Assembly: GCA_934481355.1 (NCBI GenBank)
Contig: CAKSPH010000001.1
Span: 62,001 to 126,000, forward strand
From: an uncultured Oscillospiraceae bacterium
GTDB lineage: Bacteria; Bacillota; Clostridia; Oscillospirales; Ruminococcaceae
DNA: 64,000 bases
Direction: 5' to 3'
Below are positions 17,338-29,920 of this stretch, piece after piece. Every line of letters begins with the position of its first letter. Position 1 is the stretch's first letter. The notes beneath the pieces were generated by a model. That model was not told where the DNA came from and did not search any database. It worked only from the letters and a program-made list of their open reading frames with translations. The position numbers were made by a program, and so were the translations under genes.

Positions 17338-18540
17338 TTAGCCGTTGATCTTGGTAACAACGCCGGAACCTACGGTTCTGCCACCCTCACGGATAGCGAA
17401 ACGGAGACCCTCTTCAATAGCGATAGGAGTGATGAGCTCAACGTCCATAACTACGTTATCGCCAGGCATGCACATTTCCTTGTCAGCAGGAAGAGTGATT
17501 ACGCCGGTAACGTCTGTGGTTCTGAAGAAGAACTGCGGACGATAGTTGGAAACGAACGGAGTATGACGGCCGCCCTCTTCCTTCTTAAGAACGTAAACCT
17601 GACCTGTGAACTTGGTGTGCGGGTGAATGGAACCGGGCTTGCAGAGAACCTGACCACGCTCGATATCCTGACGTGTAACACCACGGAGCAGAGCGCCGAT
17701 GTTGTAACCAGCAACTGCCTCGTCCAGAGTCTTTCTGAACATCTCAAGACCTGTAACAACAGTGGACTTGGGCTCGTCAGTAAGACCAGTGATCTCAACG
17801 GTGTCGTTAACCTTAACTACGCCACGCTCAACTCTGCCAGTTGCAACGGTACCACGGCCAGTGATGGTCATAGTATCCTCAACAGGCATAAGGAACGGCT
17901 TGTTCTCATCACGCTCAGGAGCAGGAATGTACTCGTCAACAGCGTCCATGAGCTCCTTGATGCAAGCATACTCGGGAGCGTTAGGATCTGTGGAAGTAGA
18001 ATCCAGAGCAACCTTAGCGGAACCGCGGATAACGGGAACGTCATCGCCGGGGAAGTCGTTCTGAGTAAGAACGTCACGGATATCCATCTCTACGAGGTCG
18101 AGCAGCTCGGGATCGTCAACGTCATCGCACTTGTTGATGAATACAACGATTGCAGGAACGCCTACCTGACGAGCGAGAAGGATGTGCTCCTTGGTCTGAG
18201 CCATAGGGCCGTCAGTACCAGCAACAACCAGGATAGCGCCGTCCATCTGAGCAGCACCGGTGATCATGTTCTTGATATAGTCAGCATGGCCGGGGCAGTC
18301 AACGTGAGCGTAGTGACGCTTCTCAGTCTCATACTCAACGTGAGCGGTGTTGATTGTGATACCACGCTCTCTCTCCTCCGGAGCCTTATCGATCATGTCG
18401 TAAGCTTCGAACTTAGCCTTGCCCTGAAGGGAAAGCCACTTTGTGATAGCAGCAGTTGTGGTGGTCTTGCCGTGGTCAACGTGACCGATGGTACCAATGT
18501 TTACGTGGGGCTTGGTGGAATTATAATGTTCCTTTGCCAT
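17338..18540 (-). CDS. tuf: elongation factor Tu
   Basis: EF-Tu delivers aminoacyl-tRNA to the ribosome as a GTP complex. The 400 residues show [17 protein letters not shown] and NKCD GTP-binding motifs in domain 1 and the usual domains 2 and 3, ending [15 protein letters not shown]. The frame extends 13 codons further, but ATG 18540 ([14 protein letters not shown]) has GGAGG and matches family starts. It is the last gene of the str group and has its own promoter in the 146-base gap after fusA. Confidence 0.98.
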   Translation of the reverse strand: MAKEHYNSTKPHVNIGTIGHVDHGKTTTTAAITKWLSLQGKAKFEAYDMIDKAPEERERGITINTAHVEYETEKRHYAHVDCPGHADYIKNMITGAAQMDGAILVVAGTDGPMAQTKEHILLARQVGVPAIVVFINKCDDVDDPELLDLVEMDIRDVLTQNDFPGDDVPVIRGSAKVALDSTSTDPNAPEYACIKELMDAVDEYIPAPERDENKPFLMPVEDTMTITGRGTVATGRVERGVVKVNDTVEITGLTDEPKSTVVTGLEMFRKTLDEAVAGYNIGALLRGVTRQDIERGQVLCKPGSIHPHTKFTGQVYVLKKEEGGRHTPFVSNYRPQFFFRTTDVTGVITLPADKEMCMPGDNVVMDVELITPIAIEEGLRFAIREGGRTVGSGVVTKING

Positions 18541-18570
18541 GGGTATGTCCTCCTTAATAGGTGATCTGGA

Positions 18571-18591
18571 GTCCCCCATTGGGAGGGGGAC
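18571..18591 (-). promoter_or_regulatory. hairpin in the tuf leader
   Basis: GTCCCCC (18585-18591 read on the minus strand) pairs with GGGGGAC (18571-18577), about 31 bases before the tuf start. It lies in the leader made from the promoter at 18612-18640 and has no T run, so it is more likely an mRNA stabiliser or regulatory structure than a terminator. Confidence 0.5.
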
Positions 18592-18611
18592 GCCGCAATT
18601 TCAGTAATATT

Positions 18612-18640
18612 ATTTTAACATCTTTCCGTGAAAAAATCAA
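18612..18640 (-). promoter_or_regulatory. separate promoter of tuf
   Basis: TTGATT (18635-18640) and TAAAAT (18612-18617) with 17-base spacing in the fusA-tuf gap, giving tuf transcription beyond that from the str operon. Confidence 0.65.
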
Positions 18641-18686
18641 GTAGTTTCACAGAAAAAATGCGCTGAGAGTGCAATTTTAACGGAAA

Positions 18687-20774
18687 TCAGCCGTTCTGCT
18701 TGCGCTTGCTCATGATAGCCTCGGAAATGGACTTCGGAACCTCGATGTAGTGGCTCGGCTGCATTACATACTGGCCGCGGCCCTGAGTCTTGGAACGAAG
18801 ATCGTTGGAGTAGCCGAACATCTCAGAAAGCGGAACGAACGCGGTAACCTGTACGGAACCGTTTCTGGTCTCCTGATTCTGGATCTGACCACGTCTGGAG
18901 TTGAGGTCGCCGATTACGTTACCGATGTAATCATCAGGAACGACAACGTCAACACGCATGATCGGCTCGAGGATAACGGAGTGAGCCTGTCTGAGGGCCT
19001 CCTTGATAGCCATGGAACCGGCGATCTTAAATGCCATTTCAGAGGAGTCCACCTCGTGATAAGAACCGTCGTACAGGGAAACCTTGATGTCTACAACAGG
19101 ATAGCCTGCGAGAACACCGGCGTTGAGAGCGCCCTGGATACCTGCGTCAACAGCGGGGATGAACTCCTTGGGGATAGAACCGCCGACAACATCGTTGCTG
19201 AATTCGTAGCCCTTACCGGACTCGTTCGGCTCTACCTTTATCTTAACGTGACCGTACTGACCGGAACCACCAGACTGACGCTTGTACTTCATGTCGATGT
19301 CTGCTGTACCGGTGATGGTCTCCTTATAAGCAACCTGAGGAGCACCAACGTTAGCTTCAACCTTGAACTCACGGAGAAGTCTGTCAACGATGATATCGAG
19401 GTGAAGCTCACCCATACCAGCGATGATGGTCTGACCAGTCTCCTGGTTTGTCCAGGTCTTGAATGTCGGGTCTTCTTCAGCAAGCTTTGCGAGTGCGATA
19501 GCCATCTTTTCCTGGCCAGCCTTGGTCTTGGGCTCGATAGCGAGGTCGATAACCGGCTCCGGGAACTCCATGGACTCAAGGATAACGGGGTGGTTCTCGT
19601 CGCAGAGAGTATCACCTGTTGTGGTGTACTTTGTACCAACTACGGCTGCGATATCGCCGCACGGGCAAGCGTCGATATCCTGTCTGTGGTTGGAGTGCAT
19701 CTGCAGGATACGGCCCATACGCTCAGTCTTGTCCTTGGTTGCGTTCAGAACGCTTGTACCAGCCTCAACGTAGCCGGAGTAAACTCTGAAGAAGCAGAGC
19801 TTACCAACGAACGGGTCGGTAGCGATCTTGAATGCAAGTGCAGAGAACGGCTGATCATCGCCAGCGTGTCTTTCAACTTCCTCGCCGGTCTCGGGGTCGA
19901 TACCCTTGATGGAAGGAATGTCGAGAGGAGAAGGCATATAGTCAACAACAGCGTCAAGAAGCTTCTGAACGCCCTTGTTTCTGTAAGAAGTACCGCAGGT
20001 AACGGGAACGAACTTGTTCTCGATAGTACCCTTTCTGATGGCAGCCTTGATCTCATCAATGGTGAAGTCCTCACCCTCGGACTCGAAGTATCTCTCCATC
20101 AGCGCGTCGTCCAGCTCGGCAACCTTCTCGAGAAGGTTCTGTCTGTACTCCTTAGCCTTGTCCAGCATATCGGCAGGGATATCCTCAACGCGCATATCCT
20201 TACCCATATCATCGTAGTAAATATCAGCCTTCATCTCAACGAGGTCGATGATTCCTCTGAAGTCCGCCTCAGAACCGATAGGGAGCTGGATCGGAACAGC
20301 GTTGCACTTGAGTCTGTCGTGCATCATCTGTACTACGTTGTAGAAGTCTGCGCCCATGATATCCATCTTGTTGACATAAGCCATTCTGGGTACATGGTAT
20401 TCATCTGCCTGACGCCATACTGTTTCTGACTGAGGCTCTACGCCGCCCTTTGCACAGAAAACAGTTACGGATCCGTCAAGAACTCTCAGGGAACGCTGAA
20501 CTTCAACGGTGAAGTCAACGTGACCAGGGGTATCGATAATATTGATTCTGTGGCCCTTCCAGAAAGCTGTTGTAGCGGCAGAAGTAATTGTGATACCTCT
20601 TTCCTGCTCCTGAGCCATCCAGTCCATCGTAGCAGTACCATCGTGAGTTTCACCGATCTTATGGTTTACACCAGTGTAGAACAGGATACGCTCTGTGGTA
20701 GTTGTCTTACCTGCGTCGATGTGCGCCATGATACCAATATTACGGGTCATTTCGAGAGATACGTCTCTTTTCAT
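18687..20774 (-). CDS. fusA: elongation factor G
   Basis: EF-G is the GTPase that drives ribosomal translocation. The 695 residues contain [22 protein letters not shown] and NKMD, then domains II-V, and the C-terminus ends in [18 protein letters not shown] follows CGGAGGAA. It lies 63 bases after rpsG; that gap contains a small hairpin (CCGGGG...CCCCGG, about 20800-20817). Normal str operon order rpsL-rpsG-fusA-tuf. Confidence 0.98.
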   Translation of the reverse strand: MKRDVSLEMTRNIGIMAHIDAGKTTTTERILFYTGVNHKIGETHDGTATMDWMAQEQERGITITSAATTAFWKGHRINIIDTPGHVDFTVEVQRSLRVLDGSVTVFCAKGGVEPQSETVWRQADEYHVPRMAYVNKMDIMGADFYNVVQMMHDRLKCNAVPIQLPIGSEADFRGIIDLVEMKADIYYDDMGKDMRVEDIPADMLDKAKEYRQNLLEKVAELDDALMERYFESEGEDFTIDEIKAAIRKGTIENKFVPVTCGTSYRNKGVQKLLDAVVDYMPSPLDIPSIKGIDPETGEEVERHAGDDQPFSALAFKIATDPFVGKLCFFRVYSGYVEAGTSVLNATKDKTERMGRILQMHSNHRQDIDACPCGDIAAVVGTKYTTTGDTLCDENHPVILESMEFPEPVIDLAIEPKTKAGQEKMAIALAKLAEEDPTFKTWTNQETGQTIIAGMGELHLDIIVDRLLREFKVEANVGAPQVAYKETITGTADIDMKYKRQSGGSGQYGHVKIKVEPNESGKGYEFSNDVVGGSIPKEFIPAVDAGIQGALNAGVLAGYPVVDIKVSLYDGSYHEVDSSEMAFKIAGSMAIKEALRQAHSVILEPIMRVDVVVPDDYIGNVIGDLNSRRGQIQNQETRNGSVQVTAFVPLSEMFGYSNDLRSKTQGRGQYVMQPSHYIEVPKSISEAIMSKRKQNG

Positions 20775-20837
20775 AAATTCCTCCGTAATTCTGGAATTAC
20801 CCGGGGTTTTAGCCCCGGATAAGTCATCTGTTTCTGA

Positions 20838-21308
20838 TTACCACTTATAATGTGCGAAAGCCTTGTTAGCTTCAGCCATCTTATGAGTATCGTCACGCTT
20901 CTTGCAAGCGCCGCCCTGACCATTGAGTGCGTCAAGGATCTCGTTTGCAAGTCTTTCCTTCATTGTCTTTTCGTTACGCGCACGGCTGTATGTGGTTATC
21001 CATCTCAGACCGAGTGTGCGTCTTCTCTCGGGGCGAACCTCCATAGGAACCTGGTAGGTTGCACCGCCGACGCGGCGAGCCTTGACCTCGAGCTGCGGCA
21101 TGATGTTCTCCATTGCCTCCTCGAAAGCTTCCAGAGCATCCTTGCCGGTCTTTTCAGCAACGATCTCAAATGCGCCGTATACGATCTTCTGGGCTACGCC
21201 CTTCTTTCCGTCGAGCATGATATTGTTTACCAGTCTTGTTACGAGCTCAGAGCCGTACACAGGATCCGGAAGAACCTCACGCTTCGGAACATTACCTCTT
21301 CTTGGCAC
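20838..21308 (-). CDS. rpsG: 30S ribosomal protein S7
   Basis: S7 nucleates assembly of the 30S head and contacts the E site. The 156 residues ([31 protein letters not shown] centre, ending KAFAHYKW) are the standard bacterial length if translation begins at GTG 21308, with GGAGG seven bases upstream. The longer frame start at 21326 lies before that ribosome site and would add six foreign residues. It lies 147 bases from rpsL. Confidence 0.96.
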   Translation of the reverse strand: MPRRGNVPKREVLPDPVYGSELVTRLVNNIMLDGKKGVAQKIVYGAFEIVAEKTGKDALEAFEEAMENIMPQLEVKARRVGGATYQVPMEVRPERRRTLGLRWITTYSRARNEKTMKERLANEILDALNGQGGACKKRDDTHKMAEANKAFAHYKW

Positions 21309-21455
21309 TTTACTTCCCTCCTTCATACGAAATGAAAATCATAGGTACTCGAAAGCATAAAAACCATGCCTTTTCGGCGTGGCATTGACCTTCCGCCGTC
21401 CAAACAGAGGCTCTATCAAAAATAATGCCTTGTCTGACAGCTATTAAGTCAGAAA

Positions 21456-21881
21456 TTACGCTTTCTTTCCAGCCTTCGGACGCTTTGCACCATACTTGGA
21501 GCGTCCCTGCATTCTCTTGTCTACACCCTGAGCGTCGAGTGTACCTCTGATGATGTGGTAACGCACACCAGGAAGGTCCTTAACACGGCCGCCGCGGATC
21601 AGAACAACGGAGTGTTCCTGCAGTTTGTGTCCGATACCGGGAATATAAGCTGTAACTTCATAACCGTTAGAAAGCTTAACTCTGGCAACCTTTCTCATCG
21701 CGGAGTTCGGCTTCTTAGGGGTCTGGGTACGAACTGCTGTGCAAACGCCTCTCTTCTGGGGAGAAGACTGGTCGATCTGCTGCTTGTGCAGAGTATTCAT
21801 GCCCTTCTGAAGTGCAGGAGCCTTGGATTTCTTCTCAGAAACCTCGCGTCCCTTGCGGACAAGCTGATTAAACGTAGGCAT
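21456..21881 (-). CDS. rpsL: 30S ribosomal protein S12
   Basis: S12 shapes the decoding centre. The start [20 protein letters not shown] at ATG 21881 has GGAGGTGA upstream; the frame extends 23 codons further but those residues are not S12-like. The conserved [20 protein letters not shown] and [15 protein letters not shown] blocks are present. The loop Lys residues linked to streptomycin response look wild type. It is the first gene of the str operon, with a promoter that overlaps the rpoC terminator. Confidence 0.97.
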   Translation of the reverse strand: MPTFNQLVRKGREVSEKKSKAPALQKGMNTLHKQQIDQSSPQKRGVCTAVRTQTPKKPNSAMRKVARVKLSNGYEVTAYIPGIGHKLQEHSVVLIRGGRVKDLPGVRYHIIRGTLDAQGVDKRMQGRSKYGAKRPKAGKKA

Positions 21882-21958
21882 TATTTCACCTCCAATAAAT
21901 TTTTGTCTGTTTGTATTTTTCCGGCAGTTTCCGAAAATATACTCACACACATTTATAT

Positions 21959-21987
21959 ATTTTAAAGCAAATAACGGTGTTTGTCAA
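21959..21987 (-). promoter_or_regulatory. promoter of the str operon, overlapping the rpoC terminator
   Basis: TTGACA (21982-21987) and TAAAAT (21959-21964) on the minus strand, 17-base spacing. The -35 shares two bases with the arm of the terminator hairpin just upstream. Confidence 0.7.
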
Positions 21988-22022
21988 GAGCTTCAGCGAA
22001 ACTTTGTAGCAAACACCGTTAT
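21971..22022 (-). terminator. rpoBC terminator
   Basis: A 13-base perfect stem (ATAACGGTGTTTG at 21971-21983 with CAAACACCGTTAT at 22010-22022) 33 bases beyond the rpoC stop, followed on the minus strand by a T-rich stretch. Confidence 0.8.
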
Positions 22023-22054
22023 AGTTAAATCATAGCTGCTGGATTTTGTGCATT

Positions 22055-25000
22055 TTAGCCAACAGTTTCATCAGAAGAAGCATTCTCAGCCTCTGCCGCA
22101 GCGGCAGCCGCAGCAGCCTTCTCAGCCTCGCGCTCTTCAGCGAAAAGACCGGTTCCGGCAGGAATGAGCTTACCGATGATTACGTTCTCCTTCAGACCGA
22201 GCAGCGGGTCGATCTTGCCGCGGATAGCAGCGTCAGTGAGAACTCTTGTGGTCTCCTGGAAGGAAGCCGCCGACAGGAAGCTGTCCGTTGCCAGGGAAGC
22301 CTTTGTGATACCGAGGAGTACTGCCTCAGTCTGCGGCATTCTGAGACCGATCTCGCCCGCGTCGATGCGGCTCTGGATCTCCTCGCAGACCTCTGTGAGC
22401 TCGTTCTTGCCGATGATGGAACCGGGAAGCAGATAGCTGTCGCCCGGGTCAGTGATCCTGATCTTCCTCATCATCTGACGAACGATGACCTCGATATGCT
22501 TATCGTTGATATCAACACCCTGTAAGCGGTAAACCTTCTGAACCTCGGCGATGATGTAGTTCTGAACTGCCTCTTCGCCCTTTACCTCCAGAACGTCGTG
22601 CGGGTTGATGGAGCCCTCGGTCAGTGCGTCGCCGGCAACAACGGTGTCTCCGTCGTATACCTTGGGTCTGTAGCCGAACGGAACTGCGTAAGCCTCTTCC
22701 GTGCCGTCAGCCTGGGTGATGATGGCGTGTCTTGTCTTCTTGATCTCCTCGTAGCGTACCTTACCGGAGACCTTGGTGATGATTGCCGCGTTCTTCGGGC
22801 GGCGGCTCTCGAAAAGCTCCTCTACTCGCGGAAGACCCTGTGTGATATCTTCTGCGGAAGCGATACCGCCGGTATGGAACGTTCTCATCGTAAGCTGGGT
22901 ACCAGGCTCACCGATGGACTGCGCCGCGATGATACCTACCGCCTCGCCGATGTTGATGAGCTGGCCGTTAGCCAGGGAAGCGCCGTAGCAGTGAGCGCAG
23001 ACGCCGTTCTTAAGTCCGCAGGTAAGCACAGAGCGTACCTTTACCTTATCAGGCTCGCACTTAACGATCTTTGCAGCGTCCTGATCGTTCATCAGCTTAT
23101 CCTTGGAAACGAGCACGTTGCCGTCCTTGTCCTTGAAATCCTCGGACAGGTAGCGTCCTACAAGACGCTCGCTCAGCGGCTCTACAAGCTCCTTGCCCTC
23201 GCGTATCTCGTAAACGTCGATACCGTTGGTGGTGCCGCAGTCCTCCTCGCGGATAATAACTTCCTGAGATACGTCGACCAGTCGTCTTGTCAGATAACCG
23301 GAGTCCGCGGTTCTCAGCGCGGTATCCGCCAGACCCTTACGGGCGCCTCGGGAGGAGATGAAGTATTCCAGAATGTTCAGGCCTTCACGGTAGTTAGCCC
23401 TGATAGGCATCTCGATGGTCGCACCGGAGGTGTTCGCGATAAGTCCTCTCATTCCGGCGAGCTGTCTGATCTGGTTCTTGGAACCACGGGCTCCGGAGTC
23501 CGCCATCATGTAGATGTTGTTGTACTTATCGAGGTTGTCGTTCAGCGCGTTACCTACGTCTTCGGTCGCCTTGTTCCAGATGCTGATGAACTCAGCCTTT
23601 CTCTCGGTGTCGGAGATGAAGCCGCGGTTGAACTGCTTGTTCAGCTTTGCGATCTTTGCGTCCGCGTCGGCGAGTATCTGAGCCTTCTGCGGCGGGATAT
23701 CAGCGTCGCATACCGCAACGGTGATACCGGATCTTGTGGAGTACTTATAGCCCATGGCCTTGATCTTATCAAGCACCTGAGCCGTGGTAGCCGTGCCGTG
23801 GTTCTTCAGGCAGCGGTCGATGATCTTACCGAGCTGGCTCTTGCCGACCTTGAAGGATATCTCATAATCGAGCTGATGCTCGGGGTCTGTTCTGTCAACA
23901 TAGCCGAGATCCTGCGGGATATGCTCGTTGAAGATTATACGTCCCACTGTCGCAGGAACGAGCTTTGTGATCCTGGTGTCGCCGAGATCCTTTGTAACTC
24001 TTACCTTGATAGCGGCATGAATGGAGATAACGCCGTCCTGATAAGCCATGATAGCTTCGTTGGCGTCGCGGAACACCTTGCCCTCGCCCTTTTCGCCGGG
24101 CTTGTCGAGGGTCAGGTAGTAGGAACCAAGTACCATATCCTGTGTAGGTACGGTAACAGGGCGTCCGTCAGACGGCTTCAGGAGGTTCTTGGCTGCCAGC
24201 ATGAGGGTCCTTGCCTCTTCCTGTGCCTCAGCGGACAGGGGAAGATGAACCGCCATCTGGTCGCCGTCGAAGTCCGCGTTGAACGCGGTACAGCACAGCG
24301 GGTGCAGCTTTATTGCACGACCCTCGACGAGGATCGGGGAGAATGCCTGGATACCGAGTCTGTGGAGCGTAGGCGCACGGTTCAGCAGCACGGGGTGATC
24401 CTTGATAACGCACTCCAGGGAATCCCATACCTTGTCGTCTGCGCGCTCCACCATCTTCTTTGCCTGCTTGATGTTCTGGGCGCTGCCCTTAACTACCAAG
24501 TCGTTGAGAACGAACGGCTTGAACAGCTCGAGCGCCATCTCCTTCGGGAGACCGCACTGATCCATCTTGAGCTCAGGGCCAACGACGATAACGGAACGTC
24601 CGGAGTAATCGACGCGCTTACCGAGCAGGTTCTGACGGAAACGTCCCTGCTTGCCCTTCAGCAGGTCGGAGAGGGACTTCAGCGGGCGGTTGTTGGAGCC
24701 GGTGTACGGCCTGCCGTGTCTGCCGTTGTCGATGAGAGCGTCGACTGCTTCCTGGAGCATACGCTTCTCGTTTCTCACGATTATCTCAGGGGAGCTGTAT
24801 TCATACAGCTTTCTCAGACGGTTGTTCCTGTTGATAACGCGTCTGTAAAGCTCGTTCAGGTCGGAAACGCCGTATCTTCCGCCGTCGAGCTGTACCATCG
24901 GGCGGATATCCGGAGGAATTACCGGAATAGCGTTGAGCACCATCCACTCGGGACGGTTGTGGGACTTCAGGAATGCGTCAACAACGTCAAGGCGCTTGAG

Positions 25001-25621
25001 CAGCTTTACGCGCTTCTGTCCCTGCTGTGTTGCGGCGAGCTCCTCTTTCAGCTCGTTGGAGAGCTTCTCAAGGTCGATCTCCTTCAGCAGCTCCTGGATA
25101 GCCTCGGCGCCCATGCCTGCCTTGAAGTCGTTTCCGTACTTGGTGCGGAAGTTCGCGTATTCCTTTTCTTCAAGGAGCTGGTTCTTGCTGAGCTCCTTAG
25201 CCTCGCCCGGGTCGATGACGATATACTTGGTGAAGTAGATTACCTCTTCAAGTCTCTTGGGGGAGATATCGAGTATCTGACCTATACGGGAGGGCGTGCC
25301 CTTGAAATACCAGATATGGGAGATAGGAGTTGCAAGCTCAATATGACCCATACGCTCGCGTCTTACCTTTGCGCGGGTAACTTCAACGCCGCACTTGTCG
25401 CATATCTTGCCCTTGTAGCGTACTCTCTTGTACTTTCCGCAGTTGCACTCCCAGTCCTTCTGCGGACCAAAGATACGCTCGCAGAAAAGACCTTCCTTTT
25501 CCGGCTTCTGGGTACGGTAGTTTATGGTTTCAGGACGGTGTACCTCGCCGTAAGACCAATCTCTGATCTGGTCGGGAGAGGCAAGTCCGATCTTCATTGA
25601 CTCAAAAACAGTGTAACTCAA
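22055..25621 (-). CDS. rpoC: RNA polymerase beta' subunit
   Basis: Catalytic subunit of RNA polymerase. 1188 residues with the N-terminal zinc cysteines ([20 protein letters not shown]), the active-site [12 protein letters not shown] triad loop, the second cysteine group ([13 protein letters not shown]) and the bridge/trigger region ([13 protein letters not shown]). The start appears to be TTG 25621 ([18 protein letters not shown]), behind GAGGT; an internal ATG at 25597 would lose conserved residues. The C-terminus has an Ala/Glu-rich tail. It follows rpoB after 86 bases. Confidence 0.97.
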   Translation of the reverse strand: MSYTVFESMKIGLASPDQIRDWSYGEVHRPETINYRTQKPEKEGLFCERIFGPQKDWECNCGKYKRVRYKGKICDKCGVEVTRAKVRRERMGHIELATPISHIWYFKGTPSRIGQILDISPKRLEEVIYFTKYIVIDPGEAKELSKNQLLEEKEYANFRTKYGNDFKAGMGAEAIQELLKEIDLEKLSNELKEELAATQQGQKRVKLLKRLDVVDAFLKSHNRPEWMVLNAIPVIPPDIRPMVQLDGGRYGVSDLNELYRRVINRNNRLRKLYEYSSPEIIVRNEKRMLQEAVDALIDNGRHGRPYTGSNNRPLKSLSDLLKGKQGRFRQNLLGKRVDYSGRSVIVVGPELKMDQCGLPKEMALELFKPFVLNDLVVKGSAQNIKQAKKMVERADDKVWDSLECVIKDHPVLLNRAPTLHRLGIQAFSPILVEGRAIKLHPLCCTAFNADFDGDQMAVHLPLSAEAQEEARTLMLAAKNLLKPSDGRPVTVPTQDMVLGSYYLTLDKPGEKGEGKVFRDANEAIMAYQDGVISIHAAIKVRVTKDLGDTRITKLVPATVGRIIFNEHIPQDLGYVDRTDPEHQLDYEISFKVGKSQLGKIIDRCLKNHGTATTAQVLDKIKAMGYKYSTRSGITVAVCDADIPPQKAQILADADAKIAKLNKQFNRGFISDTERKAEFISIWNKATEDVGNALNDNLDKYNNIYMMADSGARGSKNQIRQLAGMRGLIANTSGATIEMPIRANYREGLNILEYFISSRGARKGLADTALRTADSGYLTRRLVDVSQEVIIREEDCGTTNGIDVYEIREGKELVEPLSERLVGRYLSEDFKDKDGNVLVSKDKLMNDQDAAKIVKCEPDKVKVRSVLTCGLKNGVCAHCYGASLANGQLINIGEAVGIIAAQSIGEPGTQLTMRTFHTGGIASAEDITQGLPRVEELFESRRPKNAAIITKVSGKVRYEEIKKTRHAIITQADGTEEAYAVPFGYRPKVYDGDTVVAGDALTEGSINPHDVLEVKGEEAVQNYIIAEVQKVYRLQGVDINDKHIEVIVRQMMRKIRITDPGDSYLLPGSIIGKNELTEVCEEIQSRIDAGEIGLRMPQTEAVLLGITKASLATDSFLSAASFQETTRVLTDAAIRGKIDPLLGLKENVIIGKLIPAGTGLFAEEREAEKAAAAAAAAEAENASSDETVG

Positions 25622-25707
25622 ATTTTTACCTCATTTCTCTATCAAAAAACGCGGAACTCCCCGCCATTTCGGCGGGGTGCCGCCGGAGATGCTTTCCTGA
25701 AACAGGA

Positions 25708-28700
25708 TCACTCGTCCTCGTCGAAGTCGATAGGCTCGCCGTCCTCCGGGAGATCCCCGAGGAAGGAGTCGTCATTGTCGCTCTCGCTCTCAACGTGGTC
25801 AGGATTGATGTCCTTTTCGTCAACGATGTCGTAGCCGCTGTTGTTCAGCTCGTTCTCGTTCGCGTTGTAGTCAAGCTCCATGGTGTCAGAGGTATATCCG
25901 CCCTCGTCCTCGTCGCCGTCGTCGTTTCTGAGGTCGACAACGTCGCCGTTCTCATCGAGGACCCTTACGTCAAGGCCAAGTCCCTGAAGCTCTCTTATCA
26001 TTACCTTGAAGGACTCAGGAACGCCGGGCTTCGGAACGGGTTCGCCCTTTACGATAGCCTCGTAGGTCTTCTGACGTCCCATCAGGTCGTCGGACTTGAC
26101 GGTCAGGATCTCCTGAAGCGTATAAGCTGCGCCGTAAGCCTCCAGAGCCCAGACCTCCATCTCACCGAAACGCTGGCCGCCGAACTGAGCCTTACCGCCC
26201 AGGGGCTGCTGTGTTACCAGTGAGTAAGGACCGGTGGAACGGGCGTGGATCTTATCGTCAACAAGGTGATGCAGCTTGAGGTAATACATATAACCAACGG
26301 TTACAGGGCCGTCGAACTTCTCGCCGGTGCGTCCGTCCGTGAGCTGCGTCTTGCAGTCGGAGGTAAGCGGAAGCTTTGTGAAGTCGAGTCCCGGTGAATT
26401 CATGCCGAGGAGCTCGATGTTGCGGCGGTCATGCTCTGCGTTGCCCTTGCCCATGTTGTAGATGCGCTCAGCCTCTTCCGTTACCTTGCCGCTGTTGATA
26501 GCCCTTGCAGCGTCGTACAGCTCGCGGATATCCTGCTCGTGCGCGCCGTCAAATACCGGTGTTGCTATCTTCCAGCCGAGTGCCTTTGCAACGTAGCCGA
26601 GGTGAACCTCGAGCACCTGTCCGATGTTCATTCGGGAAGGTACGCCCAGAGGGTTCAGCACGATGTCAAGCGGAGTACCGTCCGGCAGGAACGGCATATC
26701 CTCCTGACGGAGAATTCTGGAAACGACACCCTTGTTTCCGTGACGGCCCGCCATCTTATCGCCGACGGAGATCTTTCTCTTCTGTGCGATATAAACGCGT
26801 ACCTTCTCGTTTACTCCGGGTGAAAGCTCGTCGCAGTTCTCGCGGTTGAACTTCTTTACGTCAACAACGATACCGCTTACGCCGTGGGGAACTCTCAGGG
26901 AATTATCGCGGAACTCCTTGGACTTCTCGCCGAAAATAGCGCGGAGCAGTCTGTCCTCGGCGTTGAGCTCGGTCTCGCCCTTGGGGGAAACCTTGCCGAC
27001 AAGGATATCGCCGGAGTGTACCTCTGCGCCTATTCTTACGATACCGTTCTCGTCGAGATCCTTCAGCGCGTCGTCGGAGATGTTCGGGATATCGCGTGTG
27101 ATCTCCTCCGGACCGAGCTTGGTCTCGCGGCATTCGAGCTCGTATTCCTCTATATGAATCGATGTGTAGACATCATTGTAAACCAGCTTCTCGTTGATGA
27201 GTACGGCGTCCTCATAGTTGTAGCCTTCCCATGTCATGAAGCCGATGAGGGCGTTCTTGCCGAGTGCGATCTCGCCCATCTTTGTTGCAGGTCCGTCTGC
27301 GATAACGTCGCCTGCCTTTACCTTTTCGCCCTTGCTTACTATCGGGCGCTGGTTCACGCAGTTGCCCTGGTTGGAGCGCTTGAACTTCACAAGTCTGTAA
27401 ATGCGCTCCTGACCGAGGTCGTTTGTGACAACGATCTTGTCTGCGTCAACCTCTGTAACTACGCCGTCCTCCTTGGTGCATACGACGATGCCGGAGTCTA
27501 CCGCAGCCTTGTATTCCATACCTGTGCCGACGATAGGATTATCTGTTACCATCAGCGGAACCGCCTGACGCTGCATATTCGCGCCCATCAGCGCACGGTT
27601 CGCGTCGTCGTTCTCAAGGAACGGGATCATCGCCGTAGCAACGGATACTACCATCTTAGGAGATACGTCCATGAAATCGACCTTTTCGCGCTCGATTTCA
27701 AGGATGGAGTCGCGGCAGCGCGCGTTTACGCGGGGTCTTGCGAAGCGTCCCTCTTCATCGAGAGGCTCGTTCGCCTGAGCCACAACGTAGTTATCCTCCA
27801 CGTCGGCGGTCATATAGACTACCTCGTCGAGGACCTTGCCGGTCGCCTTGTCAACGCGTCTGTACGGAGCCTCGATGAAGCCGTACACGTTGATCCTTGC
27901 GAAAGTAGCAAGATAGGAGATCAGACCGATGTTAGGACCTTCAGGGGTCTCGATAGGGCACATTCTTCCGTAGTGGGAGTAGTGTACGTCGCGGACCTCG
28001 AATCCGGCTCTGTCACGGGAAAGACCGCCCGGGCCGAGGGATGAAAGTCTTCTCTTGTGGGTAAGCTCTGCAAGCGGGTTGTTCTGATCCATGAACTGGG
28101 ACAGCGGAGAGGAACCGAAGAACTCTCTCATTGCGGAGATGACCTGACGGGCATTGATAAGGGAAGCCGGAGAAACCTTCTCCTGCTCCTGTCCGTAGAG
28201 GGTCATTCTCTCGCGGATAGTTCTGTCCATTCTGGTGAAGCCTATGCGGAACTGGTTCTGGAGCAGCTCGCCCACGCAGCGGATACGTCTGTTTCCGAGG
28301 TGGTCGATGTCGTCGATGTTTCCGACTTCTTCGCACAGGTTGATGAAGTAGCTTACAGTCGCGAATATATCTTCAATTGTGATGTGCTTGGGGATAAGCT
28401 CCTCAACGCGCTCGGCGATGAGCTTCTTGAGGGTATCAGCGTCGCCTGCCGCCTCCTCGAGGATATCCCGGAGAACTGCGAAGCGGACGTGCTCGTTGAC
28501 TCCGAGGGCCTCAACGTCGATATCATCGCCGACGAAGCAGCGTATATCCACCATGCCGTTGCCGGATACCTTGACGGTAGCGGCTTCCCTGGTGGGGTGA
28601 ACGATGGTAACGTCGATAACGCCGGCATTCTCGATCTCGAGAGCCTTTTCCCTGGTGATTATCTCGCCCTCGTCAACGAGTATCTCGCCGGTCATGGGCG

Positions 28701-29589
28701 CGATAACAGCCTCTGCGGCTCTCTTGCCGTAGATACGCTCGGAGATGGCGAGTTTCTTGTTATACTTGTAGCGTCCGAATCTGGAGAGGTCATATCTCTT
28801 TGCGTCGAAGAACAGCATATTGAGCTGATTCTGCGCGGACTCAACAGAGGACATATCGCCCGGATGGAGCTTCTTGTAGACCTCCAGCAGAGCCTCTTCC
28901 TTGTTCTGGGTGCTGTCCTTTTCAATAGTGCAGGTGATGCGGGGATCCTCGCCGAACTTACCGGTCAGCTCGCCGTTTGTGGAAAGACCGATGGAGCGCA
29001 GGAATGTTGTAACGGGGATCTTTCTGTTCTTATCGATACGAACGTAGAACACGTCGTTGGCGTCCATCTCATATTCGAGCCACGCGCCGCGGTTCGGGAT
29101 AACGGTAGCCTTGAACAGCTTCTTACCGGTCTTGTCGTGCTCGAATCCGTAGTATACGCCCGGTGAACGAACGAGCTGGGATACTACTACACGCTCAGAG
29201 CCGTTGATAACGAATGTACCGCTGTCAGTCATAAGCGGCAGATCGCCCATATAAATTTCGTTGTCCATGAACTCGCCGGTCTCCTTGTTGAGAAGGCGGG
29301 CGGTCACGCGTATCGGAACTGCATAGGTCGCGTCGCGTTCCTTGCATTCCTCAATGGTATACTTGGTCTTGTTGTCAAGACGGTGGCTTATGAACGAGAG
29401 TTCATATCTGCCATTTGCGTCGGTTATCGGGGAAACGTCCCTGAAAACTTCCTTGATACCATCGTTCAGGAACCATTCGTAGGAATCCTTCTGAATACCG
29501 ATGAGGTTCGGCATATCGATGACCTCATTGATCTTAGAAAAACTCATTCGGGTGGTTTTTCCGAGCTGTATGGGCTTTACATTCACCAT
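25708..29589 (-). CDS. rpoB: RNA polymerase beta subunit
   Basis: 1293 residues from ATG 29589, preceded at 11 bases by AAGGAG; the GTG at 29601 overlaps that site and is less likely. Standard beta-subunit blocks are visible: [18 protein letters not shown] of the rifampicin region, [32 protein letters not shown]. Within the rifampicin pocket the residue before LSQFMDQ is Pro where most bacteria have Gln, and LSS replaces LSA. The last 90 residues are a strongly acidic tail (many Asp/Glu/Asn), probably disordered. It is the first gene of rpoBC. Confidence 0.97.
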   Translation of the reverse strand: MVNVKPIQLGKTTRMSFSKINEVIDMPNLIGIQKDSYEWFLNDGIKEVFRDVSPITDANGRYELSFISHRLDNKTKYTIEECKERDATYAVPIRVTARLLNKETGEFMDNEIYMGDLPLMTDSGTFVINGSERVVVSQLVRSPGVYYGFEHDKTGKKLFKATVIPNRGAWLEYEMDANDVFYVRIDKNRKIPVTTFLRSIGLSTNGELTGKFGEDPRITCTIEKDSTQNKEEALLEVYKKLHPGDMSSVESAQNQLNMLFFDAKRYDLSRFGRYKYNKKLAISERIYGKRAAEAVIAPMTGEILVDEGEIITREKALEIENAGVIDVTIVHPTREAATVKVSGNGMVDIRCFVGDDIDVEALGVNEHVRFAVLRDILEEAAGDADTLKKLIAERVEELIPKHITIEDIFATVSYFINLCEEVGNIDDIDHLGNRRIRCVGELLQNQFRIGFTRMDRTIRERMTLYGQEQEKVSPASLINARQVISAMREFFGSSPLSQFMDQNNPLAELTHKRRLSSLGPGGLSRDRAGFEVRDVHYSHYGRMCPIETPEGPNIGLISYLATFARINVYGFIEAPYRRVDKATGKVLDEVVYMTADVEDNYVVAQANEPLDEEGRFARPRVNARCRDSILEIEREKVDFMDVSPKMVVSVATAMIPFLENDDANRALMGANMQRQAVPLMVTDNPIVGTGMEYKAAVDSGIVVCTKEDGVVTEVDADKIVVTNDLGQERIYRLVKFKRSNQGNCVNQRPIVSKGEKVKAGDVIADGPATKMGEIALGKNALIGFMTWEGYNYEDAVLINEKLVYNDVYTSIHIEEYELECRETKLGPEEITRDIPNISDDALKDLDENGIVRIGAEVHSGDILVGKVSPKGETELNAEDRLLRAIFGEKSKEFRDNSLRVPHGVSGIVVDVKKFNRENCDELSPGVNEKVRVYIAQKRKISVGDKMAGRHGNKGVVSRILRQEDMPFLPDGTPLDIVLNPLGVPSRMNIGQVLEVHLGYVAKALGWKIATPVFDGAHEQDIRELYDAARAINSGKVTEEAERIYNMGKGNAEHDRRNIELLGMNSPGLDFTKLPLTSDCKTQLTDGRTGEKFDGPVTVGYMYYLKLHHLVDDKIHARSTGPYSLVTQQPLGGKAQFGGQRFGEMEVWALEAYGAAYTLQEILTVKSDDLMGRQKTYEAIVKGEPVPKPGVPESFKVMIRELQGLGLDVRVLDENGDVVDLRNDDGDEDEGGYTSDTMELDYNANENELNNSGYDIVDEKDINPDHVESESDNDDSFLGDLPEDGEPIDFDEDE

Positions 29590-29712
29590 CGGCTTTATCA
29601 CTCCTTAACATAATACGGGTCCGGATATGCAGGAAAATACTGGTGGAAATCAGCCTTTTCAGGGTCAAAAACCGCCCTTTTCGCGCACATATCCATTATG
29701 ATACATTATGAT

Positions 29713-29741
29713 ATTATAGCATAATTACCGGCAAAAGTCAA
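29713..29741 (-). promoter_or_regulatory. promoter of rpoBC
   Basis: TTGACT (29736-29741) and TATAAT (29713-29718), 17-base spacing, about 115-base leader to the rpoB start. Confidence 0.8.
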
Positions 29742-29891
29742 GCGTTCCGCGGTAAAAAAAGAGCCGAATATTCCGAGCATTTTTGTTATTAGGGACGATT
29801 TTTTTGCCCAAAGCAACAAACTTTGCGGGATTTCCGCAGCAAATTCCGACAAACCGCACAAATCCGGCATTCAGGGGCATTTCTGCGCAAA

Positions 29892-29917
29892 AAAGGGACC
29901 GCCGAAACGGTCCCTTT
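29892..29917. terminator. terminator of the HPr-kinase-like gene
   Basis: Ten-base stem AAAGGGACCG / CGGTCCCTTT, followed on the minus strand by TTTTTT, four bases after the gene's stop. Confidence 0.9.
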
Positions 29918-29920
29918 ATC

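Larger units (their letters stand above)
29590..29920. other. intergenic region upstream of rpoB
   Basis: Holds the rpoB leader and promoter, then about 140 bases (29745-29890) with no gene, and the terminator of the HPr-kinase-like gene at 29892-29917. No ribosomal rplJ/rplL genes directly precede rpoB here. Confidence 0.6.

Noticed and set aside
22598..25600. 1000-codon open frame on the plus strand opposite rpoC
   Set aside because: It is the antisense frame of a strongly biased, GC-rich gene. It has no ribosome site or family features, and rpoC is certain. The same holds for the long antisense frames opposite rpoB, fusA, tuf and glgB.
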